Of a DNA stretch of 39,170 bases, positions 11,101-19,828 are shown piece after piece; positions within the stretch are counted from its first letter, which is position 1, and every line of letters begins with the position of its first letter. A program made the position numbers and the translations under genes. Origin of the DNA: Sporosarcina luteola (GTDB lineage: Bacteria; Bacillota; Bacilli; Bacillales_A; Planococcaceae); NCBI RefSeq assembly GCF_023715535.1, contig NZ_JAMBOI010000018.1:1-39170 (forward strand). Direction: 5' to 3'. Below the pieces are notes generated by a model that was not told the origin of the DNA, ran no database searches, and saw only the letters and a list, made by a program, of their open reading frames with translations.

Positions 11101-11139
11101 ATTGAAGCGGAAAGCGTCCGCCTGAAGCGGAAATCAACG
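11101..11139 (+). repeat. Deleted copy of the GC-rich palindromic repeat
   Basis: The 39 bases join a left-end-like segment (ATTGAAGCGGAA) to the right-end segment of the element (AGCGTCCGCCTGAAGCGGAA). Both match the full copies at 14951-15074 and 25052-25180. The middle, about 85 bases, is missing. It lies between the rpmH terminator and rnpA. Confidence 0.7.
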
Positions 11140-11170
11140 TAGAAGATGTTGATCCATGGAGGTGAAGTGC

Positions 11171-11521
11171 TTGAAAAAAAGCCAGCGAGTCAAAAAGAAT
11201 GAAGACTTTCAAAAAGTATTTAAAAAAGGCAAGTCCGTAGCGAATCGGCAATTTGTCGTCTACTCTTATAGGAAGGAAGACCAACTGGAGTTCAGAATCG
11301 GATTATCCGTAGGCAAGAAAATAGGGAATGCAGTGACACGTAACCGTATTAAGCGATACATCCGACAAGCCTTCCTCGAAATGAAAGACGAACTGAAAAA
11401 TGACAGAGACTATGTAATCATCGCCAGACACCAGGCGGCCGCACTTGATTTCCACGAAACGAAAAAAAGCTTGCAGCATGTATTAAGAATCGCCAAAGCC
11501 TTCAAGTCAAAACAAGCATAG
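11171..11521 (+). CDS. rnpA: Ribonuclease P protein component
   Basis: RnpA is the protein cofactor of RNase P, which removes the 5' leaders of tRNA precursors. The product has the family signature [12 protein letters not shown], the N-terminal [25 protein letters not shown], and the [15 protein letters not shown]-terminal helix. The TTG at 11171 is chosen: GGAGGTGA ends 5 bases upstream, and it gives 116 residues, the same length as the B. subtilis protein. An ATG at 11156 is in frame but overlaps the ribosome site. The rpmH-rnpA-spoIIIJ-jag order is conserved. Confidence 0.96.
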   Translation: MKKSQRVKKNEDFQKVFKKGKSVANRQFVVYSYRKEDQLEFRIGLSVGKKIGNAVTRNRIKRYIRQAFLEMKDELKNDRDYVIIARHQAAALDFHETKKSLQHVLRIAKAFKSKQA

Positions 11522-11613
11522 AGGCATTATTGAGTAAGAAGTAGAACGTATTAAATGTTCATGATAAACTGAAATCATCGCTATTTCATAGAAGCAGATT
11601 TGGGGGAAACGAT

Positions 11614-12384
11614 TTGAAGAAAAGAGCCGCGTTATTACTTATGCTGACCGTAGTGTCAGTATTCCTTGCCGGATGTTCGGAATTCAATCAACCGATATAT
11701 GATACGAGCGAAGGTTTTTGGAATAAATACATTGTCTGGCCGATTGTGTCCTTGATCGTCACATTCAAAGAGTTATTAGGCACATACGGACTTGGAATCA
11801 TTGCAGTAACGATCATAATCCGACTCGTTTTGCTGCCATTAATGATTAAACAAGCTCAAAATTCGAAGCGGATGCAGCAAATGCAGCCGATTCTCGCCGG
11901 ATTGAAGGAGAAATACAAATCGAAGGATGCTGTGACACAGCAAAAGTACCGTGAAGAAATGCAAAAAGTGATGACAGAGCAGAAAATCAATCCTGCCGCC
12001 GGATGTGTGCCTGTATTGATCCAAATGCCAATCGTCATCGGACTTTATCATGCCATCAGCAGGATGAATGCCACTCCGGAAATCGAAATCGGGAATTTCC
12101 TTTGGTTCGAACTTGCAACTCCGAGCATTACGCTGGCTGTCGTCGCTGGACTCATGCAGTTCGTCGTTTTGCGGACAGGCCCTGCGATGGACAACCCGCA
12201 AATGAAGACGATGATGTATATCATGCCTTTCATGATTATGATTTTCGGAACATTCCTGCCGGCAGCATTAGCACTTTATTGGGTTATCGGTAATATCATT
12301 TCAATTATCCAGAATATCTTCATTTACAAACCATTTAAGAAAAAAGAAGTGGCACCTGTAAAAGTAGGAGGGAAACGGAAATGA
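11614..12384 (+). CDS. spoIIIJ: YidC/Oxa1-family membrane insertase SpoIIIJ
   Basis: The protein inserts and folds membrane proteins alone or with SecYEG. In B. subtilis, SpoIIIJ (MisCA) is also needed for activation of the forespore-specific sigma-G. The 256-residue product starts at a TTG with a TGGGGGAA-type ribosome site. It has a lipoprotein signal with lipobox LAGC (Cys21) and five predicted membrane segments. These include YGLGIIAVTIIIRLVLLPL, whose Arg in the membrane is the conserved hydrophilic-groove residue. A basic C-terminal tail (KPFKKKEVAPVKVGGKRK) can contact ribosomes. Its stop overlaps the jag start (ATGA), so the two are translationally coupled. Confidence 0.95.
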   Translation: MKKRAALLLMLTVVSVFLAGCSEFNQPIYDTSEGFWNKYIVWPIVSLIVTFKELLGTYGLGIIAVTIIIRLVLLPLMIKQAQNSKRMQQMQPILAGLKEKYKSKDAVTQQKYREEMQKVMTEQKINPAAGCVPVLIQMPIVIGLYHAISRMNATPEIEIGNFLWFELATPSITLAVVAGLMQFVVLRTGPAMDNPQMKTMMYIMPFMIMIFGTFLPAALALYWVIGNIISIIQNIFIYKPFKKKEVAPVKVGGKRK

Positions 12385-13196
12385 AAAAGATAACGCGAAA
12401 AGGGGCGACAGTGGAGGCTGCGATTGAGGCGGCACTACAAGAGCTCAATGTTACGCGTACTGATGTTGAAGTCGAAATTATGGATTCCGGAAAGAAAGGG
12501 TTCCTTGGATTCGGAGCAAGGGACGCTGAAGTAGCCGTTACTCTAAAGGAAACGATCAAGCAAAAGGCAATTGAACCATCAGAGAAAAGAGAATTAGTCC
12601 GAGAAGAACCCGCATCGACGGCTGAATCTACACTTCCGGCCCAACCTTCCTTACCGCCGAATGTAGGAGAAACGGTTGTCGAGGCTGTTGAACTGGCAAT
12701 GCAAACAATTGAGTCGGAAGGCGAAAGTCCGGCTATGTCGGATGAACAGGCGATTAATGAAACGAAAGCTTATGTGACGGAAATCGCCAAAGCGATGGGA
12801 ATTGACGATCTAGTCGTCAAGCATGAAATGGATGGGAAATATCTCTCCTTCCAACTTGATAGTGAGAAAGCTGCATTCCTGATCGGTAAACGAGGTCAAA
12901 CTTTGAACGCTTTGCAGCAGCTGGCCCAACTCGTAGCCAATAAATCGTCCGAACAATTTAAAGTCGTACGTCTGGACGTAGGCGACTACCGTGAACGCCG
13001 CGAACAATCATTGGAGCAATTTGCGGAGCGGATGGCAGACCAAGCCGTCCGAAATGGAAGAAAAATTCAACTGGAACCGATGCCTTCCTATGAAAGGAAA
13101 GTCATTCATAACGCATTATCAAACCGATTGGACATCGAAACGTATTCGGAAGGAACGGATCCGAACCGTTATCTCGTTATCGAGCCGATCATCTGA
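12381..13196 (+). CDS. jag: RNA-binding protein Jag (KhpB)
   Basis: The 271-residue protein has the three Jag parts. The Jag_N domain is at residues 1-50 (GATVEAAIEAALQEL and KKGFLGFGARDAEV). A KH domain covers about 130-205, with the loop LIGKRGQTLNALQQL. A C-terminal R3H domain contains PMPSYERKVIHNALSNR. In streptococci and lactobacilli, KhpB works with KhpA to bind RNAs that control elongation and division. In B. subtilis the gene is named for its partner spoIIIJ. The region at about 60-120 is acidic and low in conservation. The start overlaps the spoIIIJ stop by 4 bases. Confidence 0.95.
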   Translation: MKKITRKGATVEAAIEAALQELNVTRTDVEVEIMDSGKKGFLGFGARDAEVAVTLKETIKQKAIEPSEKRELVREEPASTAESTLPAQPSLPPNVGETVVEAVELAMQTIESEGESPAMSDEQAINETKAYVTEIAKAMGIDDLVVKHEMDGKYLSFQLDSEKAAFLIGKRGQTLNALQQLAQLVANKSSEQFKVVRLDVGDYRERREQSLEQFAERMADQAVRNGRKIQLEPMPSYERKVIHNALSNRLDIETYSEGTDPNRYLVIEPII

Positions 13197-13200
13197 TCTG

Positions 13201-13229
13201 AACCCCGTGAACTGATCACGGGGTTTTTG
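13201..13229 (+). terminator. Intrinsic terminator after jag
   Basis: AACCCCGTGA pairs perfectly with TCACGGGGTT, with a 5-base loop and a T run. It starts 4 bases after the jag stop. Confidence 0.9.
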
Positions 13230-13290
13230 TATGCCTAGAAATTCGGTTGGCTCGAGTAAAAAGGAATGATTTCGGTGGGATAAAAGTCCC

Positions 13291-13390
13291 GAAACGAGCA
13301 TTTGTCTTCTGAACTCGCGCATAACCTTCCCAAACTTGCGCAAAACGCCCCTCGAACACGAGCATAACTTCCTCAAACTCGCGCAAAACT
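13291..13390 (-). repeat. Degenerate tandem repeat, about 21-bp unit, five units
   Basis: On the minus strand the units begin with GTTATGCGCG, GTTTTGCGC or GTTATGCTCG and repeat every 20-22 bases. The segment GTTTGGGAAGGTTATGCG (minus strand, around 13319-13336) matches GTTTGGGAAGGATTATGCG at 26556-26574 except for one inserted base. That identifies the same family on the other strand. It fills the jag-mnmE gap of 343 bases, between the jag terminator and the DnaA boxes. Confidence 0.75.
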
Positions 13391-13414
13391 TTTCACATCT
13401 CCCCGTATGATAAC

Positions 13415-13517
13415 TTATCCACATTTTTTTAGCCCGATAACTATGAGAACGATTGAATTTGTGGTATTATATGTTGTCAGATAGTCAAGTCAAAACAGGT
13501 TATCCACATGTGGGTAA
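13415..13517 (+). promoter_or_regulatory. DnaA-box group upstream of mnmE
   Basis: There are two perfect DnaA boxes TTATCCACA, at 13415-13423 and 13500-13508. A one-mismatch box TGTGGGTAA lies directly after the second, at 13509-13517. As I recall, DnaA binds the jag-trmE (mnmE) gap in B. subtilis in genome-wide binding studies, so the site is probably conserved. It may titrate DnaA or control mnmE. Confidence 0.75.
13462..13470 (+). promoter_or_regulatory. Candidate mnmE promoter (extended -10)
   Basis: TGGTATTAT is an extended -10 element without a good -35 match. It lies between the two perfect DnaA boxes, about 70 bases ahead of the mnmE start. Confidence 0.4.
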
Positions 13518-13539
13518 CCAAGTTAGGAAGGTGAAGAGT

Positions 13540-14925
13540 TTGCATTTTGATACAATAGCCGCCATATCAACTCCAATGGGGGAAGGGGCTATCGCCATCG
13601 TCCGGCTTAGTGGAGATGAAGCTATCGGCATTGCAGATAAAATTTTTCGTTCTCCGTCAGGGAAAAAACTTGCGGATGAACAATCACATACAATCCATTA
13701 TGGGCATTTGACTGATCCGTCCACCGGGGAAATCGTCGAGGAAGTCATGGTATCGATCATGAAAGCTCCTAAGACGTTCACCCGTGAAGACGTTGTCGAA
13801 GTAAACTGCCACGGCGGCGTTGTGGCGGTGAACCGTGTCCTCAACCTTGTGTTGAAAGAAGGGGCTCGTCTCGCGGAACCGGGCGAGTTTTCCAAGCGTG
13901 CATTTCTGAACGGCCGCATCGATTTATCGCAGGCGGAAGCGGTCATGGACTTGATTCGTGCCAAAACGGACCGAGCAATGAATGTCGCTCTAAATCAGAT
14001 GGAAGGAAAACTTTCCAAGCTGATCGGCGAGCTGCGGCAAGCGCTTCTTGAAACTTTGGCGCAAGTCGAAGTGAATATCGACTATCCCGAATATGATGAC
14101 GTCGAAGAAGTGACCATCCCGCTCATGATTGAAAAAGGAACATGGGTGAAAGAAGAGATTGAAAAGCTTCTGCGCACTTCATCTCAAGGGAAAATTCTGC
14201 GTGAAGGATTATCCACTGTCATCGTCGGAAGGCCGAACGTCGGAAAATCTTCCTTGCTGAACAGCCTTGTTCAGGAGAATAAAGCGATTGTCACCGATAT
14301 TGCAGGGACGACCCGTGATATCATAGAGGAATACGTGAATGTCAGAGGAGTGCCGCTGCGTCTCGTAGATACGGCCGGCATCCGGGAGACGGAGGATATC
14401 GTCGAGCGGATCGGAGTTGAAAGATCCCGTCAAGTTCTGAAGGAAGCGGATCTTATTTTGCTTGTCCTCAATAGTTCCGAGCAGCTTACGGAAGAGGATA
14501 TCCGTCTTTTCGAAGCGACCGAAGGAATGGATATGATTGTCGTCATTAACAAAACCGACCTGCCACAGAAAATTGATATGCAGCAAGTGAGGCAATTGAG
14601 CGGTAATGGAGCAATCGTCACCACATCCATTCTGAAAGAAGAAGGCATTGATGAATTGGAAGAATCCATCGCTAGACTTTTCTTCGAAGGGACACTTGAA
14701 GCGGGCGATTTGACGTATGTGTCCAATGCGAGACATATTGCATTGCTCCACAAGGCGCATACATCCATCCAAGATGCCTTGGCCGCTGCAGAGGGGGGCG
14801 TGCCCGTCGATATGATTCAAATCGATGTCACGCGTACGTGGGAGCTCCTAGGCGAAATTGTAGGCGACACCGTCCAAGACAGCCTCATCAATCAGTTGTT
14901 TTCACAGTTTTGTTTAGGTAAATAA
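13540..14925 (+). CDS. mnmE: tRNA uridine-5-carboxymethylaminomethyl modification GTPase
   Basis: MnmE acts with MnmG to add a carboxymethylaminomethyl group to the wobble uridine (U34) of certain tRNAs. It uses GTP and methylene-tetrahydrofolate. The N-terminal folate-binding domain starts [20 protein letters not shown]. The G domain carries GRPNVGKSS (residues 230-238), TTRD, DTAG and NKTD. The C terminus ends FCLGK, the conserved CxGK box with the functional cysteine. The TTG at 13540 is chosen because AGGAAGGTGA lies just upstream, and it gives 461 residues with the canonical start. The frame is open upstream to 13453, but that stretch contains the DnaA boxes. Confidence 0.96.
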   Translation: MHFDTIAAISTPMGEGAIAIVRLSGDEAIGIADKIFRSPSGKKLADEQSHTIHYGHLTDPSTGEIVEEVMVSIMKAPKTFTREDVVEVNCHGGVVAVNRVLNLVLKEGARLAEPGEFSKRAFLNGRIDLSQAEAVMDLIRAKTDRAMNVALNQMEGKLSKLIGELRQALLETLAQVEVNIDYPEYDDVEEVTIPLMIEKGTWVKEEIEKLLRTSSQGKILREGLSTVIVGRPNVGKSSLLNSLVQENKAIVTDIAGTTRDIIEEYVNVRGVPLRLVDTAGIRETEDIVERIGVERSRQVLKEADLILLVLNSSEQLTEEDIRLFEATEGMDMIVVINKTDLPQKIDMQQVRQLSGNGAIVTTSILKEEGIDELEESIARLFFEGTLEAGDLTYVSNARHIALLHKAHTSIQDALAAAEGGVPVDMIQIDVTRTWELLGEIVGDTVQDSLINQLFSQFCLGK

Positions 14926-14950
14926 TAAAATCTAGCCATGTGATCTATAG

Positions 14951-15074
14951 GATTGGAGCGGAAGGCGGCGACTCCAGCGGGAAAAGCGTGTCCAGGTGAG
15001 ACCCCGCAGACGCTTGCGTCGAGGAGGCTCACGGACCGCCCGCGGATAGCGTCCGCCTGCAGCGGAAATCCGGG
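14951..15074 (+). repeat. GC-rich imperfect palindromic repeat, full copy
   Basis: A noncoding element of about 125 bases begins GATTGGAGCGGAAGGCGG and ends CCGCCTGCAGCGGAAATC. These ends are imperfect inverted repeats. The middle contains GTGAGACCCCGCAG and GAGGAGGCTCAC, which can pair through GTGAG/CTCAC. A second full copy is at 25052-25180 and a deleted one at 11101-11139. I recall very similar sequences in intergenic regions of many Bacillaceae and Planococcaceae. It fills the mnmE-mnmG gap. Confidence 0.8.
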
Positions 15075-15119
15075 TAGAATAAAGCATTATAATTCATAAA
15101 ATAGGAAGGATGAACGAAC

Positions 15120-17009
15120 ATGCCACAATTTGAAGCAGGCACGTTCGATTGTATAGTAATCGGAGCAGGGCATGCCGGCGTCGAGGCGGCATTGGCTTCT
15201 GCGAAGATGGGTGCATCGACATTGGTGCTGACAATGAATCTTGACATGATCGCTTTCATGCCATGCAATCCTTCACTCGGAGGTCCTGCGAAAGGGATCG
15301 TCGTACGTGAAATTGACGCCCTTGGCGGCGCGATGGGGAAAGTGATCGATAAAACACATATCCAAATGCGGATGTTGAATACAGGGAAAGGACCAGCTGT
15401 CCGTGCACTTCGTGCGCAAGCAGATAAAGTCCTCTACCAACAAGAAATGAAACGCGTCCTTGAAGAACAAGAAAACTTGACGCTCCATCAAGGGGTCGTT
15501 GAAGAATTGATCGTCGAGGACAATGAAGTGAAAGGGCTCGTCACGCAAATCGGCGCAATCTACCGAGCGAAAACGATCATCATTACGACGGGGACGTTCC
15601 TTCGCGGGGAAGTGATTATCGGTGACTTGAAATACTCAAGTGGTCCGAACAATCAAATGCCGGCAATCAAGCTTGCTGAAAATCTCCATGAACTTGGATT
15701 GGAAACAATCCGCTTCAAGACAGGTACTCCGCCGCGAATCAACGGCAATACAATTGATTACAGTAAAACGGAAATACAACCAGGCGATGACGTTCCCCGT
15801 GCATTCAGTTATGAAACGACGCAATTCATCATGGACCAACTTCCTTGTTGGTTGACATATACAACACCGAGAACACATGAAATCATCAATGAAAATCTTC
15901 ATCTTTCCCCGATGTATTCAGGAATGATCAAAGGGAAGGGGCCAAGCTATTGTCCTTCAATTGAAGACAAAATCGTCCGTTTCGCGGATAAATCGCGCCA
16001 TCAGATTTTCTTGGAGCCGGAAGGCCGAAATACGAAAGAATATTATGTTCAAGGACTTTCAACGAGCTTGCCTGAACATGTTCAACGCAGATTGATTGAA
16101 AGTGTCCCAGGTCTGGAAAAAGCGGAAATGATGCGTGCAGGATATGCGATTGAATATGATTCAATCATTCCGACGCAGCTCTGGCCGACACTCGAAACGA
16201 AAAAAATTAAAAATCTCTATACGGCTGGGCAAATTAATGGAACGTCCGGTTATGAAGAAGCTGCTGCCCAAGGAATTATGGCAGGCATTAATGCGGCAAG
16301 TAAAGTGCTCGGTAAGGAAGAAGTCATTCTTGGAAGATCGGATGCTTATATCGGCGTTCTGATCGACGACCTCGTAACAAAAGGAACGAGCGAGCCATAT
16401 CGCCTTCTCACGTCGAGAGCGGAATACCGTCTTTTGCTGCGCCATGACAATGCTGATATGCGTCTCACAGAGATCGGTTACAAACTTGGGATGATCAGTG
16501 AAGAGCGGCACGAGAAATTCCTTCTCAAGAAACAGCAAATTGAAGAGGAAATAGAAAGACTCCGTAAAGTGACGATCAAACCGGGTGAAGCAGTTCAAGA
16601 AATCATACGCGATTCAGGCGGTACAGAGCTCCGCGAACCGATGAAAGCGGCAGATCTGTTAAAACGTCCGGAAATGAAATACGAACAAATTATTACTGTT
16701 GTACCGCCCGAAGAAGAAAAATCAGATGAAGTGGCGGAGCAAGTCGAAATCTTCATCAAGTACGAAGGCTATATTGAAAAATCCATGCAGCAAGTGGAAC
16801 GTATGAAGAAGATGGAGAACAAAAGAATACCTGAGAACATTGATTACAATGCAATTTCAGGTATTGCGAAGGAAGCGAAAGCGAATCTGTCTGCTGTCAG
16901 ACCGTTATCCATTGCACAAGCATCAAGGATTTCTGGAGTGAATCCAGCCGACATATCTATTTTGCTCGTTTACATCGAACAAGGGAAAATCGCGAAAATT
17001 ACTGGTTAA
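15120..17009 (+). CDS. mnmG: tRNA uridine-5-carboxymethylaminomethyl modification enzyme MnmG
   Basis: MnmG (GidA) is the FAD- and NADH-dependent partner of MnmE in wobble-uridine modification. The 629-residue protein has the N-terminal dinucleotide-binding motif [17 protein letters not shown] (from residue 15). It has the first GidA signature around [12 protein letters not shown] and the second around [16 protein letters not shown]. The helical C-terminal domain ends [21 protein letters not shown] (here [18 protein letters not shown]). Length is standard. The ATG at 15120 has AGGAAGG upstream. The gene is separated from mnmE by the palindromic repeat and from rsmG by a terminator. Confidence 0.98.
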   Translation: MPQFEAGTFDCIVIGAGHAGVEAALASAKMGASTLVLTMNLDMIAFMPCNPSLGGPAKGIVVREIDALGGAMGKVIDKTHIQMRMLNTGKGPAVRALRAQADKVLYQQEMKRVLEEQENLTLHQGVVEELIVEDNEVKGLVTQIGAIYRAKTIIITTGTFLRGEVIIGDLKYSSGPNNQMPAIKLAENLHELGLETIRFKTGTPPRINGNTIDYSKTEIQPGDDVPRAFSYETTQFIMDQLPCWLTYTTPRTHEIINENLHLSPMYSGMIKGKGPSYCPSIEDKIVRFADKSRHQIFLEPEGRNTKEYYVQGLSTSLPEHVQRRLIESVPGLEKAEMMRAGYAIEYDSIIPTQLWPTLETKKIKNLYTAGQINGTSGYEEAAAQGIMAGINAASKVLGKEEVILGRSDAYIGVLIDDLVTKGTSEPYRLLTSRAEYRLLLRHDNADMRLTEIGYKLGMISEERHEKFLLKKQQIEEEIERLRKVTIKPGEAVQEIIRDSGGTELREPMKAADLLKRPEMKYEQIITVVPPEEEKSDEVAEQVEIFIKYEGYIEKSMQQVERMKKMENKRIPENIDYNAISGIAKEAKANLSAVRPLSIAQASRISGVNPADISILLVYIEQGKIAKITG

Positions 17010-17017
17010 CATCATGT

Positions 17018-17052
17018 GACTGATGTGGGATAGTCCGCATCAGTCTTTTTTT
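17018..17052 (+). terminator. Intrinsic terminator between mnmG and rsmG
   Basis: GACTGATGTGG pairs with CCGCATCAGTC (11 bp, one G-U pair) and is followed by seven T residues. It sits between two genes usually treated as one operon, so rsmG would receive reduced readthrough transcription. Confidence 0.88.
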
Positions 17053-17069
17053 ACAGAAGGAGGATTCGA

Positions 17070-17786
17070 GTGAACGAAGAACAATTCATAGAGGCGTTGA
17101 AAGAGCAGGGGATACCCCTTACCGAACATCAGCTTCAACAATTCAACAAATATTTCCACACATTGGTCGAATGGAATGAAAAGATGAATTTAACAGCGAT
17201 TACAGATTCGCCATCTGTTTATCTGAAACATTTTTATGATTCCATTACCGCTGCATTTTACACGGATTTGACCGGAAACAAGTCCATTTGTGATGTAGGC
17301 GCAGGCGCTGGATTTCCGAGCATTCCATTAAAAATCTGTTTTCCGAATTTATCCGTAACGATTGTTGATTCTTTAAATAAACGAATTACATTCTTGACGG
17401 AACTCGCTAATGAACTTGAACTTGATACCGTAAGGTTCATTCATTCTAGAGCCGAGGACTTCGGACAAAACCCGAAATACAGAGAGAAATTTGATATTGT
17501 CACTGCACGTGCCGTTGCTCGTTTATCTGTACTCTCAGAGTTATGCCTACCGCTTGTAAAAGAGGGTGGAATTTTTGTTTCCATGAAGGGCGCTGCTGCA
17601 GAAGAAGAATTAATGGATGCAAAAAAAGCAATCAATGTGTTGGGAGCGGAACTCGTCGAGAAATTTTCTTTCAATTTACCTTTGGAGGAAAGCGAAAGAA
17701 ATATATTCATCTTGAAAAAAGTGAAGAAAACACCTAAGAAATACCCTCGAAAGCCCGGCATCCCAAATAAAACGCCAATCAAATAA
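17070..17786 (+). CDS. rsmG: 16S rRNA (guanine-N7) methyltransferase RsmG
   Basis: RsmG (GidB) methylates N7 of a guanine in the 530 loop of 16S rRNA (G527 in E. coli numbering) using S-adenosylmethionine. Loss of this modification is known to give low-level streptomycin resistance. The 238-residue protein has the SAM-binding motif [17 protein letters not shown] (residues 73-89) and the N-terminal [12 protein letters not shown] signature. The C-terminal tail is basic ([15 protein letters not shown]). It starts with GTG at 17070, preceded by AGAAGGAGG. A parS site and a terminator follow at once. Confidence 0.97.
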   Translation: MNEEQFIEALKEQGIPLTEHQLQQFNKYFHTLVEWNEKMNLTAITDSPSVYLKHFYDSITAAFYTDLTGNKSICDVGAGAGFPSIPLKICFPNLSVTIVDSLNKRITFLTELANELELDTVRFIHSRAEDFGQNPKYREKFDIVTARAVARLSVLSELCLPLVKEGGIFVSMKGAAAEEELMDAKKAINVLGAELVEKFSFNLPLEESERNIFILKKVKKTPKKYPRKPGIPNKTPIK

Positions 17787-17787
17787 T

Positions 17788-17803
17788 TGTTTCACGTGAA
17801 ACA
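17788..17803 (+). promoter_or_regulatory. parS site (perfect), centromere-like ParB-binding site
   Basis: TGTTTCACGTGAAACA is a perfect 16-bp palindrome equal to the Bacillus parS consensus. Spo0J loads here and spreads, which recruits SMC/condensin and drives origin segregation with Soj. It lies one base after the rsmG stop and before its terminator. Confidence 0.96.
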
Positions 17804-17845
17804 ATATCTACTTATTACGAATTCTGATTCAAATGAAAACAATTC

Positions 17846-17876
17846 ACAGGCGCTTGAAAAAAAGCGCCTGTCTTTA
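17846..17876 (+). terminator. Intrinsic terminator after rsmG
   Basis: ACAGGCGCTT pairs perfectly with AAGCGCCTGT, with a 6-base A-rich loop and a T-rich tail. Confidence 0.88.
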
Positions 17877-18015
17877 TACTATCTATTCATTACTAAGAGT
17901 AGCAACTTGTAATCTCATAGAATTCTACTCTTTAATATGTAGTTAAGAGGATATATAATAGATATGACGAAATAGCTAGTAACGATGAGCAGTTTTGTAA
18001 AGGTGGGTGCCGGCG

Positions 18016-18876
18016 ATGAAAAACACGTTTTCACGGTTTTTTGGTAGTGGAGAAAAAGATCCTGATTTACAGAACAATAATAACACTCCACAAGAGAAAG
18101 TCGAACAAGTAAAAATAGATTTGATTAAACCGAATAAATATCAACCTCGAACCATTTTTTCCGAAGAGAAAATCGAAGAGCTTGCGCGAACAATCCATAC
18201 ACATGGTGTAATCCAACCCATCGTCATTCGAAAAAGCGACGAAGGGTATGAAATAATTGCAGGTGAACGACGATTCCGCGCAATGAAGAAATTGGGTTGG
18301 GAAGAAGTACCGGCCATTATTCGCAATCTCGACGATAAAGAAACAGCGTCCATTGCTTTAATTGAAAACTTGCAGCGTGAGGAATTGACCGCAATCGAAG
18401 AAGCGTATGCTTATGAAAAATTGCTGGAGTTACATGGATTAACCCAAGAAGCGTTAGCGCAACGACTTGGAAAAGGACAATCCACAGTTGCGAATAAGCT
18501 GCGTTTATTAAAGCTTCCGGATGACATCAAACATAAGATCCTGACGAAGGATATTTCCGAGAGACATGCGAGGGCATTGATTTCCGTCAAGGATGCGGAG
18601 CTTCAACATAAGTTGTTCCAAGAAGCAATTGACGAACATCTCAATGTAAAGCAATTGGAAGAACGGATTCAGCAAGCTTTGAACCCTGTTGAAGAAGAAA
18701 AGGGTAAAAAGAAAGCAGTTAAACGAAAATCGGTAAGCAAGGATGTCAGAATTGCATTAAATACAATTCGGCAATCATTGGCGCTTGTAACGAAAAGCGG
18801 AATCGATGTAGTGACAGAAGAAGAGGATGCAGAGGATTTCTATACAATCACTGTTAAGATACCGAAAAAAAAGTAG
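18016..18876 (+). CDS. noc: Nucleoid occlusion protein Noc
   Basis: Noc is a ParB-family CTPase that binds scattered Noc-binding sites, attaches to the membrane through its N terminus, and blocks FtsZ-ring assembly over the nucleoid. The ATG at 18016 gives 286 residues starting [15 protein letters not shown]. This matches the N-terminal amphipathic membrane-binding segment (MKHSFSRFFG in B. subtilis). An AAAGGTGG ribosome site lies 9 bases upstream. A GTG at 18007 is in frame but abuts that site. The ParB-like core contains [20 protein letters not shown] and [20 protein letters not shown], followed by the helix-turn-helix [25 protein letters not shown]. Position next to spo0J separates it from the second ParB paralogue at 19821. 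Confidence 0.95.
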   Translation: MKNTFSRFFGSGEKDPDLQNNNNTPQEKVEQVKIDLIKPNKYQPRTIFSEEKIEELARTIHTHGVIQPIVIRKSDEGYEIIAGERRFRAMKKLGWEEVPAIIRNLDDKETASIALIENLQREELTAIEEAYAYEKLLELHGLTQEALAQRLGKGQSTVANKLRLLKLPDDIKHKILTKDISERHARALISVKDAELQHKLFQEAIDEHLNVKQLEERIQQALNPVEEEKGKKKAVKRKSVSKDVRIALNTIRQSLALVTKSGIDVVTEEEDAEDFYTITVKIPKKK

Positions 18877-18913
18877 GAAACAACATAATATTCTCGTAAA
18901 ATGTGCGAGACGC

Positions 18914-18944
18914 ACTCTTGCTTGAATGAAGCAGGAGTTTTTTT
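18914..18944 (+). terminator. Intrinsic terminator after noc
   Basis: ACTCTTGCTT pairs with AAGCAGGAGT (one G-U pair, 4-base loop), followed by seven T residues. Confidence 0.85.
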
Positions 18945-19066
18945 GTACTATACATTACCACGACCAACGTTTTTTTGATAAACTAGTAAAGAGTATGAAA
19001 ATAGAATAAATCTATTCATTATTGAAGATAACTGTTTGATAGATGAGTGAGAAAGCAGGTGCAAGT

Positions 19067-19828
19067 GTGGGTAAAATTATAGCCATTGCCAATCAAAAAG
19101 GAGGAGTTGGTAAGACAACCACTTCGGTAAATCTTAGTGCTTGCCTTGCTCATATCGGCAAAAAAATATTATTGATAGATGCCGATCCACAAGGGAATGC
19201 GACGAGCGGGGTAGGGGTCAATAAAGGGGATGTACATCAATGTATTTATGATATGTTAATCGATGATGTCAATATAAAGGAAGTTATTCACCAAACGAAG
19301 ATGGAAAACTTGGATATCGTTCCGGCAACCATTTCATTGGCCGGGGCAGAAATCGAACTCGTTTCAACCATTTCACGGGAAGTGAGAATGAAGCATGCAA
19401 TCCAAGAAGCGAAGGAATTATATGATTATATTATCATTGACTGCCCGCCTTCTTTAGGATTATTGACTATTAACTCTCTGACCGCTGCAGACTCAGTCAT
19501 TATCCCGGTCCAATGTGAGTATTATGCATTGGAAGGATTGAGCCAATTACTGAGTACCATCCGGCTCGTCCAAAAGCACTTGAATGAAGGCCTCACGATT
19601 GATGGCGTGTTATTAACAATGTTCGATGCGAGGACAAACTTAGGAATTCAAGTCATTGATGAAGTCAAAAAATATTTTCAAGATAAAGTGTACGGAACAA
19701 TCATTCCAAGAAATGTACGATTAAGTGAGGCGCCAAGCCATGGGGAGCCGATCATCATTTATGATTCAAGATCGAGAGGCGCGGAAGTATATTTAGAGCT
19801 GGCAAAGGAAGTGGTGCACAATGGCTAA
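19067..19828 (+). CDS. soj: Chromosome partitioning ATPase Soj (ParA)
   Basis: Soj is a ParA-type ATPase that with Spo0J moves newly replicated origins. It also regulates DnaA, inhibiting it as a monomer and activating it as a DNA-bound dimer. The deviant Walker A motif KGGVGKTT lies at residues 11-18, and DADPQGNAT and IIDCPPSLGLLT follow the family pattern. The GTG at 19067 gives MGKIIAIANQ and 253 residues, exactly the B. subtilis length. An in-frame ATG at 19043 would add 8 residues but has no ribosome site. The end overlaps spo0J by 8 bases. Confidence 0.96.
   Translation: MGKIIAIANQKGGVGKTTTSVNLSACLAHIGKKILLIDADPQGNATSGVGVNKGDVHQCIYDMLIDDVNIKEVIHQTKMENLDIVPATISLAGAEIELVSTISREVRMKHAIQEAKELYDYIIIDCPPSLGLLTINSLTAADSVIIPVQCEYYALEGLSQLLSTIRLVQKHLNEGLTIDGVLLTMFDARTNLGIQVIDEVKKYFQDKVYGTIIPRNVRLSEAPSHGEPIIIYDSRSRGAEVYLELAKEVVHNG

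Noticed and set aside
11016..11284. Minus-strand ORF of 85 codons across the rpmH-rnpA gap
   Set aside because: It runs antisense through the terminator, the deleted repeat and the start of rnpA, with no coding signals.
13291..13390. CRISPR-like array
   Set aside because: Units are adjacent and about 21 bases long with degenerate cores. They lack identical repeats with unique 30-base spacers, and no cas genes are present.
14209..14820. 203-codon minus-strand ORF inside mnmE
   Set aside because: It lies antisense to the conserved GTPase domain and has no family motifs or start signals.
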